Shown here piece after piece: positions 56,894 through 64,000 of a stretch of DNA of 64,000 bases. Within the stretch, counting starts at the first letter, position 1; the number at the start of each line of letters is the position of its first letter. Both the position numbers and the translations under genes were made by a program. Source of the stretch: Hydrogenophaga sp. 2FB (GTDB taxonomy: Bacteria > Pseudomonadota > Gammaproteobacteria > Burkholderiales > Burkholderiaceae_C); NCBI RefSeq assembly GCF_005503365.1, contig NZ_SCML01000023.1, forward strand, positions 34,203 through 98,202, in the 5' to 3' direction. The notes under the pieces were generated by a model. It was not told the DNA's origin. It made no database searches and saw nothing but the letters and a program-made list of their open reading frames with translations.

Positions 56894-58984
56894 ATGAACA
56901 CGCGCGGGCGCACCCTGTGGATCGTGGGTGGTGTGCTCGCGGTGCTGGTGCTGGGCGTCGTGGCGGGTGAAGCGAGCGGCTGGCCCTTCCTGCGCCAACC
57001 GCTGCAGAACGCCGCCACCCAGGGTGCGGCGGTTCCCGTGCAGCTGGATGGCCGCGTGCGCATGTACCTGATCTGGCGGCCACGGCTGGAAGTGGAACAC
57101 CTGCGGATCGCGTCGGACCCGCGCTATGAAGTGCCCCATCTGCTGGACGCGAGGGGCGTGTCGCTCGCCTGGCGGTGGAGTGATGTGTGGCACTGGCAGC
57201 GCGGCGGCGAACGTTTGCGTGTGCAGGCCTTGCGGGCCGACACGCTGGATGCGCGCCTCATGCGCACGCCCGACGGCAACGCCAACTGGCAGCTCGGCGC
57301 GCCGGACAAGACGCCCAAGGAAGACGAGGCGGGGCTGGGCGGCATTCCGCGCTTCGACTCGCTGGTGATGGGCCAGGGCGAGATTCACTGGAAAGACCGG
57401 GTGCAGGACATCGACCTCGACATCCGTGTGCGCGGGCGCGAAGGCAAGGCCGAGATCGGCGCGGACGCGGGCTACGAAGCCTCGTTCACCGGGCGCTACC
57501 GCGCCATGAAGATGAAACTGCAGGCGCGCGCGGGCAGCACCCTGCCCCTGCTCCACGACCCCGAGACCGCGCCCGATGCGCCGTGGGTACCGGTGCTGGT
57601 GGAAGGCACGGTGGCATCCTCGAGCATCCTGTTCGACGGCCAGGCCGCCGCCCTGCTCGGCACACCGCGCCTGGATGGCGCGCTGTCGTTCCAGGGCCCA
57701 TCGCTCGCCGCGGTGGGCAAGCCGCTGGGCATCACGCTGCCACAAACACCGCCGTTCCATCTGCGCGGGCGGCTGACGCAAGACAGCGGCGTGTGGCGCC
57801 TGCAGGCCTCGCGCGCCACCATCGGCACCAGCCGCCTCGCGGGCGATCTGAGCTTCCACCAGCGCGCCACGCCACGGCGCCTGACCGGCACGCTCACGGG
57901 CCCCAAGCTGGCCTTTGCCGACCTCGGCCCGGCCATCGGCGGCGATGCCCCTGCGGCGCCCCCGGCACCCGACGGCGGTCGCGTGCTGCCGCAGCGCCGC
58001 TTCGACCTGCCTTCGCTCAAGGTGATGGACGCGGACGTGAAGGTCGACGTCGACCAGGTCGACTTCGGCACGACTGCCATGGCGCCCTTGCAGCAGTTGA
58101 AGATGCGCGTGTTGCTCAAGGCCGGCGTGCTGCGTCTGGACGATCTGCAGACCACGGTGTCGGGCGGTCAGTTCAAGGGCATGACACAGCTCGACGCGAA
58201 TGCGCAACCCGCGAAGTGGCAAGCGCGCCTCGATGTGGCCGGGGTGGACATCGCCGGCTGGCTGCGTGGGCTGCGGCCCGACGATGCACCCCGCAAGACA
58301 CCCGCCGCCACCGCGCCGAAGGCCTTGAAAAAGGAGCGTGAGCAGGCGCGCCAGGGCGGCGATCAGGCGGTGCAGTCCTATGTCACCGGCGTGCTCTCGG
58401 GCAAGCTGGACGTGCGCGGCGCGGGCAACTCCACCGCGCAGATCCTGGGCTCGCTCGACGGTCCGATCGACCTCACACTGCGCGATGGCACCATTTCCCA
58501 TCTGGTCACCGAGGCCCTGGGCCTCGACGTGGCACAGGCGCTGGGCGTGTACCTCAAGGGCGACAACCCGCTGTCCTTGCGCTGCGCGCGCTTTGACCTG
58601 GTGGCGAACGATGGCCTGATCGTCCCGAAGCTCGCGGTGCTGGACAACCGCGACAGCACCGTGCGCGCCACCGGCCAGGTCAACCTGCGCGACGAGTCGA
58701 TGGCCTTGCGCGTGGTCACCCAACCCAAGGACTGGTCACCGCTGTCGCTGCGCACGCCCATCAACGTGACCGGCTCGCTGGGCAAGCCCGATGTCGGCAT
58801 CGAGGCGCGCGGTCTGGTGGGCCGGGTGCTGGCCGCGGTAGCGCTGGGTGCGGCAGCGGGCCCGGCGGCGGCCGTGGTGCCGCTGGTGGAGCGCGGCAAG
58901 AAGGACGACACCGCCGACCCGTGCCTCACGCCCACGGCCGCGGCGACGCAGACGCCACCAACGGCGAACACGAAGAAGCCCTGA
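56894..58984 (+). CDS. AsmA-family protein
   Basis: A 696-residue inner-membrane-anchored periplasmic protein. One N-terminal transmembrane segment (LWIVGGVLAVLVLGVVAG, about 7-24) is followed by the AsmA-like repeat body: GRVRMYLIWRPRLEVEHLRI (about 55-74), AGALRLDDL-type strands (LLKAGVLRLDDLQTTVSGGQ, about 408-427) and a C-terminal TAQILGSLDGPIDLTLRDGT plus RATGQVNLRDESMALRV. Such proteins belong to the bridge-like lipid-transport group of Gram-negatives. An in-frame ATG at 56822 would add 24 residues. 56894 has an AGGAAGG upstream. It adjoins the Mla-type operon. Confidence 0.85.
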   Translation: MNTRGRTLWIVGGVLAVLVLGVVAGEASGWPFLRQPLQNAATQGAAVPVQLDGRVRMYLIWRPRLEVEHLRIASDPRYEVPHLLDARGVSLAWRWSDVWHWQRGGERLRVQALRADTLDARLMRTPDGNANWQLGAPDKTPKEDEAGLGGIPRFDSLVMGQGEIHWKDRVQDIDLDIRVRGREGKAEIGADAGYEASFTGRYRAMKMKLQARAGSTLPLLHDPETAPDAPWVPVLVEGTVASSSILFDGQAAALLGTPRLDGALSFQGPSLAAVGKPLGITLPQTPPFHLRGRLTQDSGVWRLQASRATIGTSRLAGDLSFHQRATPRRLTGTLTGPKLAFADLGPAIGGDAPAAPPAPDGGRVLPQRRFDLPSLKVMDADVKVDVDQVDFGTTAMAPLQQLKMRVLLKAGVLRLDDLQTTVSGGQFKGMTQLDANAQPAKWQARLDVAGVDIAGWLRGLRPDDAPRKTPAATAPKALKKEREQARQGGDQAVQSYVTGVLSGKLDVRGAGNSTAQILGSLDGPIDLTLRDGTISHLVTEALGLDVAQALGVYLKGDNPLSLRCARFDLVANDGLIVPKLAVLDNRDSTVRATGQVNLRDESMALRVVTQPKDWSPLSLRTPINVTGSLGKPDVGIEARGLVGRVLAAVALGAAAGPAAAVVPLVERGKKDDTADPCLTPTAAATQTPPTANTKKP

Positions 58985-58995
58985 AGTGTCCGATG

Positions 58996-59108
58996 CCCTC
59001 CCCCGCTGGGGGAGGGTTGGGATGGGGGCACGCATGAAGTGATGTGGTAGGCACACGTGCCCCCATCCCAGCCTTCCCCCAAAGGAGGAAGGTGCGAATT
59101 CACGTCGC
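58996..59108. repeat. Second intergenic repeat family, copy 2
   Basis: Imperfect long inverted repeat like the one at 25006-25120. The left arm is CCCTCCCCCGCTGGGGGAGG then GTTGGGATGGGGGC, the right arm GCCCCCATCCCAGCC then TTCCCCCAAAGGAGGAAGG, and it ends GCGAATTCACGTCGC. It fills most of the 189-bp gap after the AsmA-family gene. Confidence 0.75.
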
Positions 59109-59173
59109 AGCTCTCACGCTTTTGGTGTCGTCCTGTCCCAAGGTGACAGCGCCTGTCACACCGCACACCGACA

Positions 59174-59947
59174 ATGGCCAGCATGACCACCGCATCCACC
59201 CCAGACCGGACCGAAGACCTTCCCCGCCTGCTGCCGAGCGCATCCAATTTTCGTGACCTGGGCGGCCACGTCGGGCTCGACGGCCGGCGTGTACGCCACG
59301 GCCGCGTCTACCGCTCCGACCACCTGGGCGGTCTCACACCGTCCGACCTGCGGACACTGCAAGGCATGGGCCTCACCCACCGCATCGACTTTCGCGGCGT
59401 GGAGGAATGCGCCGCACTGCCCTGCGATGTGGCCGGCCTCACCGCGTTGCCGCTGTCGATCGAGCCCACCGTGGTGCAGCGCGTGCAAGCCCTGATCGGC
59501 GAAGGCACGGTGCCCTCCGAAGCGCAGGCGGTCGAACTGATGTGCGACACCTACCGGGGCTTCGTGCGCGAGGCGGCACCGATGTATGCCCGCTTCTTCC
59601 GCCACCTCATCGAGCAACCCACGCCCGTCGTGTTCCATTGCACCGCCGGCAAGGACCGCACCGGATACGCCGCCGCGCTGCTGCTCGGTGCGCTGGGTGT
59701 GGCGCACGACGACATCGTGCAGGACTACCTGCTCACCAACCGCCTCTTCCGCCGCAGCCCGCTGGTGCAAGCGCGTGGCCCGGCGCATGTGATGGATGTG
59801 CTGTGGAGCGTGCAGCCGGCGTTTCTGGATGCGGCGTTCGCCACCATCGAGCAGGAGTTCGGAGATCTCCCGAGCTACCTCGAAGGCCCTATCGGCTTGG
59901 GTCCGCGCGAGCTGGCGCAGCTGCGCGCCTCGTTGCTCGAAGGCTGA
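59174..59947 (+). CDS. Tyrosine-protein phosphatase (Y_phosphatase3/IphP-like)
   Basis: A 257-residue cysteine-based phosphatase. The N-terminal NFRDLGGHVGLDGRRVRHGR (about 25-44) with VYRSDHLGGL is typical of Y_phosphatase3. The P-loop is VVFHCTAGKDRTGYAAALLL (about 151-170), with Cys nucleophile and Arg in C-x5-R. Members dephosphorylate tyrosine/serine or phosphoinositides. An in-frame ATG at 59183 is an equally possible start. The gene stands alone between a repeat and a convergent membrane-protein gene. Confidence 0.9.
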   Translation: MASMTTASTPDRTEDLPRLLPSASNFRDLGGHVGLDGRRVRHGRVYRSDHLGGLTPSDLRTLQGMGLTHRIDFRGVEECAALPCDVAGLTALPLSIEPTVVQRVQALIGEGTVPSEAQAVELMCDTYRGFVREAAPMYARFFRHLIEQPTPVVFHCTAGKDRTGYAAALLLGALGVAHDDIVQDYLLTNRLFRRSPLVQARGPAHVMDVLWSVQPAFLDAAFATIEQEFGDLPSYLEGPIGLGPRELAQLRASLLEG

Positions 59948-59951
59948 ACCA

Positions 59952-60434
59952 TCAGTACCCCGGCTTGCGAAAACCGCGCAACGCCGCCCAGCCCAGCCAC
60001 ACGAACACCAGCAGCACCAAGGCCTGCGTGATCGCGAATGGCGGTTCGGCCTGGGTGGGCGCGAGTTGCGCGAGTGCGGGCGTCTTCACGAACAGCTGCA
60101 CCACCAGCACGAACACATTGAAGTAGACCGCGACCACGGCCGTCACCACATAGGTGCCGCGCCACTTGCCCGCCATCTGTTTGCCGTAGCGCGCCAGCAG
60201 GCACACGGCCAGCACCACGAGCGAGATGGCACCCACCGCGTGCGCGGGTGTGATCTTGTCCACCGGGAAGAAGAAGCCGGTGACGCTGGTGAGGACGGTG
60301 GTGAGGAGAAAGAACGCCGTCCAGCCATCGAGCCGCGCGCCGGCCATGAGGCCGCCGATGACCACGAGCCCGGCAACGATGCCGAGCACGCTGATGAGGA
60401 CATGGATGAGGGTGAACATCGGGAGGTCGAACAT
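59952..60434 (-). CDS. Hypothetical inner-membrane protein, four transmembrane segments
   Basis: A 160-residue hydrophobic protein with four predicted transmembrane helices: LIHVLISVLGIVAGLVVIGG (about 9-28), AFFLLTTVLTSVTGFFF (about 39-55), AVGAISLVVLAVCLLARYG (about 66-84) and TYVVTAVVAVYFNVFVLVVQ (about 94-113). A final hydrophobic stretch follows near 135-150. No family was recognised. It converges with the phosphatase gene, 4 bp apart, and is divergent from the ParB-like gene. Confidence 0.75.
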   Translation of the reverse strand: MFDLPMFTLIHVLISVLGIVAGLVVIGGLMAGARLDGWTAFFLLTTVLTSVTGFFFPVDKITPAHAVGAISLVVLAVCLLARYGKQMAGKWRGTYVVTAVVAVYFNVFVLVVQLFVKTPALAQLAPTQAEPPFAITQALVLLVFVWLGWAALRGFRKPGY

Positions 60435-60598
60435 CTCGGAGGCCCTTTCGAACGGATGGTGGACGCGAATGCCGTGGCCACTCTAACCGTGGCTTGCAAG
60501 AAATGCACCCGGTTTCGGAGGTGTTGAACCTTCGGTACTACCGACCAGCCATCTACAATTCGCGCCCCACGTCCTTCTTGAACCGCGAACCCCGTCCC

Positions 60599-61447
60599 AT
60601 GCAGATCACCGTCAACCCGGAACTCAAAGCCTACATCGACCCCCTCACGCCCGACGAGCACGATGCGCTGGAGCGCAGCATCCTCGCCGAAGGCTGCCGC
60701 GATGCGCTGGTGCTCTGGGGCGACGTGCTGGTGGATGGGCACAACCGGTATGGCATCTGCCAGAAACACAATCTGCCGTTCGAGACGGTGCAGAACCCGC
60801 GCTTCAAGTCCATGGAGGACGTGCACCTGTGGATGATCGACCAGCACCTGGGCCGGCGCAGCGTGTCGGACTTCCAGCGCGGTGTGCTGGCCTTGCGCAA
60901 GCGCGAGATCATTGCCGAACGGCGCGCGCGTCTTCTGGCGTCCAGCCCCGCGCCCGAGGACCTGCCGCCCGAGGCGGACACGCTCCCGCCACAGGCCTCG
61001 GACGCCCCTGCCGCGCCCGTCGTGCCCGAAGCCCGGCCGCTGAACAGCCGCGAAGACATTGCCAAGGCCGCGCGCCTGAGCAGCAGCCAGGTGGTGATGA
61101 TCGAGAAGATCCAGAAGCAGGCCACACCCGAGGTGGTCGAGGCGCTGAAGGCCGGCACGATTTCGCTCAATGCCGCCGCCGCGGTGGCGGGCCTGCCGGA
61201 AGAGGAACAGAAAGCCGCGGCCCTGGCGGGCAAGGAAGAACTCAAACTGGCGGCCAAGCGCGCGCGCGACGCGAAGAAGAAACCACCAGCGGACGATGCG
61301 GCGGAGCATGCCGAACAAGCATCCGCCCCCGCCGACGAGGTGGAGGCCTTGCGCGCGAAGGTCGCTGCGTTGCAGATGGAAAACACCGCGTTGCGCGAGC
61401 AGGTGTCCGCCTTGCGCGCACAACTGGAAGAGGCGCAGTCGGCCTGA
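60599..61447 (+). CDS. Orphan ParB-like nuclease-domain protein
   Basis: A 282-residue protein with an N-terminal ParB/Srx-like domain (LTPDEHDALERSILAEGCRD, about 16-35, then VLVDGHNRYGICQKHNLPF, about 43-61). It has a Pro/Ala-rich linker, a KorB/ParB-like helix-turn-helix region (NSREDIAKAARLSSSQVVMI, about 149-168) and a C-terminal coiled coil (EVEALRAKVAALQMENTALR, about 247-266). It is not next to parA or an origin, so it is probably a chromosomal DNA-binding relative rather than the partition protein. A TACAAT hexamer (60554-60559) could be its -10. Confidence 0.82.
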   Translation: MQITVNPELKAYIDPLTPDEHDALERSILAEGCRDALVLWGDVLVDGHNRYGICQKHNLPFETVQNPRFKSMEDVHLWMIDQHLGRRSVSDFQRGVLALRKREIIAERRARLLASSPAPEDLPPEADTLPPQASDAPAAPVVPEARPLNSREDIAKAARLSSSQVVMIEKIQKQATPEVVEALKAGTISLNAAAAVAGLPEEEQKAAALAGKEELKLAAKRARDAKKKPPADDAAEHAEQASAPADEVEALRAKVAALQMENTALREQVSALRAQLEEAQSA

Positions 61448-61483
61448 CGGTCTCCGCGCGCGTGCCCACCAAGCTGATGCACC

Positions 61484-62461
61484 ATGAGCACCGCCTCCGG
61501 TGACCTGATCAGCCTGGTGCTCGGCACCCTGCGCACGGACCGCGCCGTGACCGCGCGCTTCTCGCTGTCGGCGCCCTGGGCGCTGCGCTCCGAAGGGGTG
61601 GAAGGCCTGCTGGTGCGCGTGTGCACCGGCCACCCCTACTGGATCCAGATGGACGGGCAGGCGGCTGTGCATGTGCAGCCGGGCGACATCGTGATGCTGC
61701 CCCAGGGTGGGCCCCACGTGGTCGCCTCCACCCTCGGCCTGGACCCCGTGCCGTTTCGCACCTTGCTGCAGCAACACATGCGCGGCGCGCACGGCGACCA
61801 CCCCATCACCTTCGCGCACGGCGGCACCGGCGACGCCACCGAACTCTTTTCGCTGCACCTGTGGATGCCGCAACACCAGGGCAGTTCGCTGCTGTCCTGG
61901 CTGCCGCCCCTGATCGTGCTGCGCGCGGCCGACATCGCCACCACGCGCAGCCTGGCGCTGACCACGCAGGCGATGGTGGACGAGACGATCGCGCAGCGCC
62001 CGGGCTGGCAACTGGCCACCGCCCGCGTGGCCGACCTGCTGCTGGTGCACGTGCTGCGCGAGCACCTGCACAGCGGCCCGGCCGACGCCCAGGGCTGGCT
62101 CAATGGCGTGCGCGACAAGGCCATCGGCAAAGCGCTGGTGCAGATGCACGCCCACCCCGAGTTGCCGTGGTCGTTGGCCAGCCTCGCGCGCGTGAGCCAC
62201 CAGTCGCGCTCGGTGTTCAGCGAGCGCTTCGTGGAGCTCATGGGCACCACGCCGCTGCGCTACCTCACGTCGGTGCGCATGGGCATCGCGCGCCAGCAGT
62301 TCCTCAAAGGGGCGGACGACGTGTGGCGCGTCGCGCAGAGCGTGGGCTACGGTTCCGAGAAGGCGTTCTCGCGCGCTTTCGAGCGCTGGTCGGGCACCAC
62401 GCCGAGCCAGTGCATCAAGTCGCGGACGCTCGGTACCCAGATCCGGCGCCCTGAAGGTTGA
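61484..62461 (+). CDS. AraC-family transcriptional regulator with Cupin_6 sensor domain
   Basis: A 325-residue regulator. The N-terminal cupin includes HPYWIQMDGQAAVHVQPGDI (about 47-66) and VMLPQGGPHVV. The C-terminal double helix-turn-helix has LPWSLASLARVSHQSRSVFS (about 225-244), then ELMGTTPLRYLTSVRMGIAR, then VAQSVGYGSEKAFSRAFERW (about 285-304). Cupin_6 AraC regulators often control oxidoreductase genes next to them, here the flavin monooxygenase 68 bp downstream. It begins 36 bp after the ParB-like gene. Confidence 0.92.
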   Translation: MSTASGDLISLVLGTLRTDRAVTARFSLSAPWALRSEGVEGLLVRVCTGHPYWIQMDGQAAVHVQPGDIVMLPQGGPHVVASTLGLDPVPFRTLLQQHMRGAHGDHPITFAHGGTGDATELFSLHLWMPQHQGSSLLSWLPPLIVLRAADIATTRSLALTTQAMVDETIAQRPGWQLATARVADLLLVHVLREHLHSGPADAQGWLNGVRDKAIGKALVQMHAHPELPWSLASLARVSHQSRSVFSERFVELMGTTPLRYLTSVRMGIARQQFLKGADDVWRVAQSVGYGSEKAFSRAFERWSGTTPSQCIKSRTLGTQIRRPEG

Positions 62462-62529
62462 ACGCAACCAAGGGCTGACGAAGAATCCACGCACCGGGTC
62501 CACGCACCCGTGTCTTTCATTCTTCGTCC

Positions 62530-63690
62530 ATGAAAAAAGTCTTGATCGTTGGTGCCGGCATTGCCGGCTGTTCCGCCGCACTGGCGTTCGCGCGCAGCGG
62601 TGGCTGGGATGTCTCCGTCATCGAAAAACAGCCGCAATGGCAGTTCCAGAGCTCGGGCATCTTCGTCTACAGCAACGGCCTGGAGCACTTCCACCAGATC
62701 GGTGCGATGGAAGACCTGGTGCGAGCGGGTTTCCCGATTCCGTCGGGCCGCAACGTGTACCTGCACCACGATGGCCGGCACATCGTGGACGTGACCTACC
62801 CCAGCGTGGGCTCGCCGCCCATGCCGCCCATCCTGGGCGTTAAGCGGGCCGAGATGCACCGCGTGCTCTCCAGCCAGCTCGACGCGCTGGGCGTGCCGGT
62901 GCACCTGGGCACCACCGTGCAAGCCTTGCAGCAAGGCGATGCGCATGCGGACGTTCGGTTCGCCGACGGCAGCACGGCGTCCTTCGACCTGGTGGTGGGC
63001 GCGGACGGCATCCGATCGGGCGTGCGGGCCTTGCTGTGGCCCGAGGTGCAACCCACGTACTCGGGTTTCGGCGTCTGGCGCAGCGTGCACCGCCGCCCGC
63101 CCGAGCTGGTCGACAAGATCATGATGATGGGCGTGGGCAAGCGGCTGGGGATCATGCCGATTTCCGACGAGAAGCTCTACATCTTCGGCACCGTGGCCGA
63201 GCCGCAAGGCGCCTGGTTCGACAAAGCCCGTTGGCCCGAGACCATGCGCGAGCGCTTCGCCGAATTCGGTGGCCCGGTGCGCCCGTTTCTCGACGAGATA
63301 TCGCCAGACACCGAGGTGCTCTACACAGCCGTGGAAGAGGTGGTGATGCCCCTGCCCTGGCACCAGGGCCGTGTGGTCCTGATCGGGGATGCCGCGCACG
63401 CATCCACACCGTTCATGGGCCAGGGCGGCGCACTGGCCGTGCAGGACGCCGTGGAGCTGGCCCGCCTGCTGGCCGACGACGCGCCCGTGCCCACCGCGCT
63501 GGCCACCTTCGGCGAGCGCCGCGCGCCCGTGTGCCGTTTCGTGCAGGAGGCCTCGCACCGCGTGGGCCGCGCGGGTGCCGAGCAGGACCCGTTGCGCCAC
63601 GCGCAGGCAATGCAGGCCATGCCGGCCAGCGCGCAACTCCACGTGGACGATTTCTACCGGCAACTGCACCGCCTGAGCGAGCAACGCTGA
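62530..63690 (+). CDS. FAD-dependent aromatic-type monooxygenase
   Basis: Group A flavoprotein monooxygenase-like enzyme of 386 residues. The FAD Rossmann motif is VLIVGAGIAGCSAALAFAR (about 4-22), the DG motif VVGADGIRSGVR (about 155-166) and the second FAD motif VVLIGDAAHASTPFMGQGGA (about 281-300). This architecture hydroxylates aromatic or similar substrates with NAD(P)H and O2. It lies between an AraC regulator and an ABC binding protein, suggesting uptake and hydroxylation of one compound. The substrate is not deducible. Confidence 0.9.
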   Translation: MKKVLIVGAGIAGCSAALAFARSGGWDVSVIEKQPQWQFQSSGIFVYSNGLEHFHQIGAMEDLVRAGFPIPSGRNVYLHHDGRHIVDVTYPSVGSPPMPPILGVKRAEMHRVLSSQLDALGVPVHLGTTVQALQQGDAHADVRFADGSTASFDLVVGADGIRSGVRALLWPEVQPTYSGFGVWRSVHRRPPELVDKIMMMGVGKRLGIMPISDEKLYIFGTVAEPQGAWFDKARWPETMRERFAEFGGPVRPFLDEISPDTEVLYTAVEEVVMPLPWHQGRVVLIGDAAHASTPFMGQGGALAVQDAVELARLLADDAPVPTALATFGERRAPVCRFVQEASHRVGRAGAEQDPLRHAQAMQAMPASAQLHVDDFYRQLHRLSEQR

Positions 63691-63731
63691 ACCCGCCCCC
63701 TCAACTCCTCGCAACCCTGAAAGGATTTCGC

Positions 63732-64000
63732 ATGTCCCGATCGACCCACCCTCTGCGCCGCACCGTGCTGGCCGTGCTCCTGGCGAGCGGCGCCACGGCA
63801 CCGTTCATGGCCCATGCGCAGTTGCAAGAGATCACCTACCTGCTGCCCGCGCCCGGCACGCTGCCGGCCTTCGGACCGTGGATGGTCGCGCAGGCCAAGG
63901 GCTACTACGAACAGGAAGGCCTCAAGGTCACCTTCGTCACCGCGCGTGGTGGCGTGGACGTGGCCAAGCAGATCGGCGCGGGCAATGCGGTCATTGGCGG
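63732..64000 (+). CDS. ABC transporter substrate-binding protein (NMT1/SsuA-like), partial
   Basis: Start of a periplasmic binding protein running off the right edge; 89 codons are visible. A signal peptide (LRRTVLAVLLASGATAPF, cleavage after MAHA near residue 29) is followed by ITYLLPAPGTLPAFGPWMVA and QAKGYYEQEGLKVTFV (about 54-69), the A-x-x-KGYY-x-x-EGL pattern of NMT1/SsuA/TauA-type proteins. An AAAGGA ribosome-binding site precedes the ATG. Probably an importer for the substrate of the preceding monooxygenase. Confidence 0.88.
   Translation, partial: MSRSTHPLRRTVLAVLLASGATAPFMAHAQLQEITYLLPAPGTLPAFGPWMVAQAKGYYEQEGLKVTFVTARGGVDVAKQIGAGNAVIG

Noticed and set aside
60524..60559. TTGAAC plus TACAAT as a sigma-70 promoter for the ParB-like gene
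   Set aside because: The spacer is 24 bp, too long, and no better -35 lies at 16-18 bp. Only the -10-like hexamer was mentioned.

Overview
The window is high-GC (roughly two-thirds G+C by eye) chromosomal DNA of a betaproteobacterium. The gene families, the Bug-type binding proteins, the pmd/lig operon order and the G/C-rich interspersed repeats point to Burkholderiales, most likely Comamonadaceae (Hydrogenophaga/Acidovorax/Comamonas relatives). No rRNA, tRNA or CRISPR was recognised. Nearly every gene sits in a short-spaced or 4-bp-overlapping operon.

Layout. (1) 1-7.5 kb: a protocatechuate 4,5-cleavage operon on the minus strand. Its order is a leaderless ModA-like protein, ligJ, ligK, ligI, ligA, ligB, ligC and an aldo/keto reductase, divergent from a LysR regulator. 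It takes protocatechuate to pyruvate and oxaloacetate. (2) 7.5-13.5 kb: an AEC transporter, a Bug binding protein, a TRAP transporter (dctPQM) and a GntR/FCD regulator, all on the minus strand. (3) 13.7-18.2 kb: a MetE-like methyltransferase, a 2-hydroxychromene-2-carboxylate isomerase-like protein, an acyl-CoA synthetase and an amidohydrolase. (4) 18.4-32.7 kb: a plus-strand block that looks like CoA-dependent beta-oxidative side-chain shortening of hydroxycinnamates. It holds a crotonase, feruloyl-CoA synthetase, thiolase, SDR dehydrogenase, acyl-CoA thioesterase, a complete Liv-type ABC importer with a fused permease/ATPase, a frameshifted tannase/feruloyl esterase lipoprotein, an acyl-CoA dehydrogenase and a MarR regulator. 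Its expected products (vanillate- or protocatechuate-type acids) would feed region 1. (5) 32.8-37.2 kb: an HxlR-type regulator and grpE-dnaK-dnaJ, with sigma-32-like promoters before grpE and dnaK and a strong terminator after dnaJ.

(6) 37.3-41.5 kb is a scrambled accessory patch. It contains a fragment of filamentous haemagglutinin/CdiA joined to the start of an NS_2-type nuclease toxin, a second haemagglutinin fragment facing the opposite way, a likely YezG/DUF600-type immunity gene, a remnant of a second copy of its C-terminus, and a frameshifted lipoprotein. The two genes at its right end have lower GC than the surroundings. (7) 41.5-48.6 kb: a DUF3820 protein, an alpha/beta hydrolase, an acyl-CoA ligase, a TetR regulator, an ACMSD-like amidohydrolase, a Bug protein and a chromate-type transporter. 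(8) 48.8-52.8 kb: a NarX/NarL-like two-component pair and an Aer-type aerotaxis receptor with a perfect FNR/ANR box upstream. (9) 52.8-56.4 kb: a Mla/MCE-type lipid transport operon. (10) 56.4-64 kb: a MITE-like nested inverted repeat, an AsmA-family protein, a tyrosine phosphatase, a membrane protein, an orphan ParB-like protein, an AraC regulator, a flavin monooxygenase and the start of an ABC binding protein.

The strongest themes are an aromatic catabolic chain (ester hydrolysis and uptake, CoA activation, side-chain shortening, ring cleavage) under several dedicated regulators, and a decayed polymorphic-toxin locus. Functional calls come from motif recognition in the translated sequence. 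No database search was possible.
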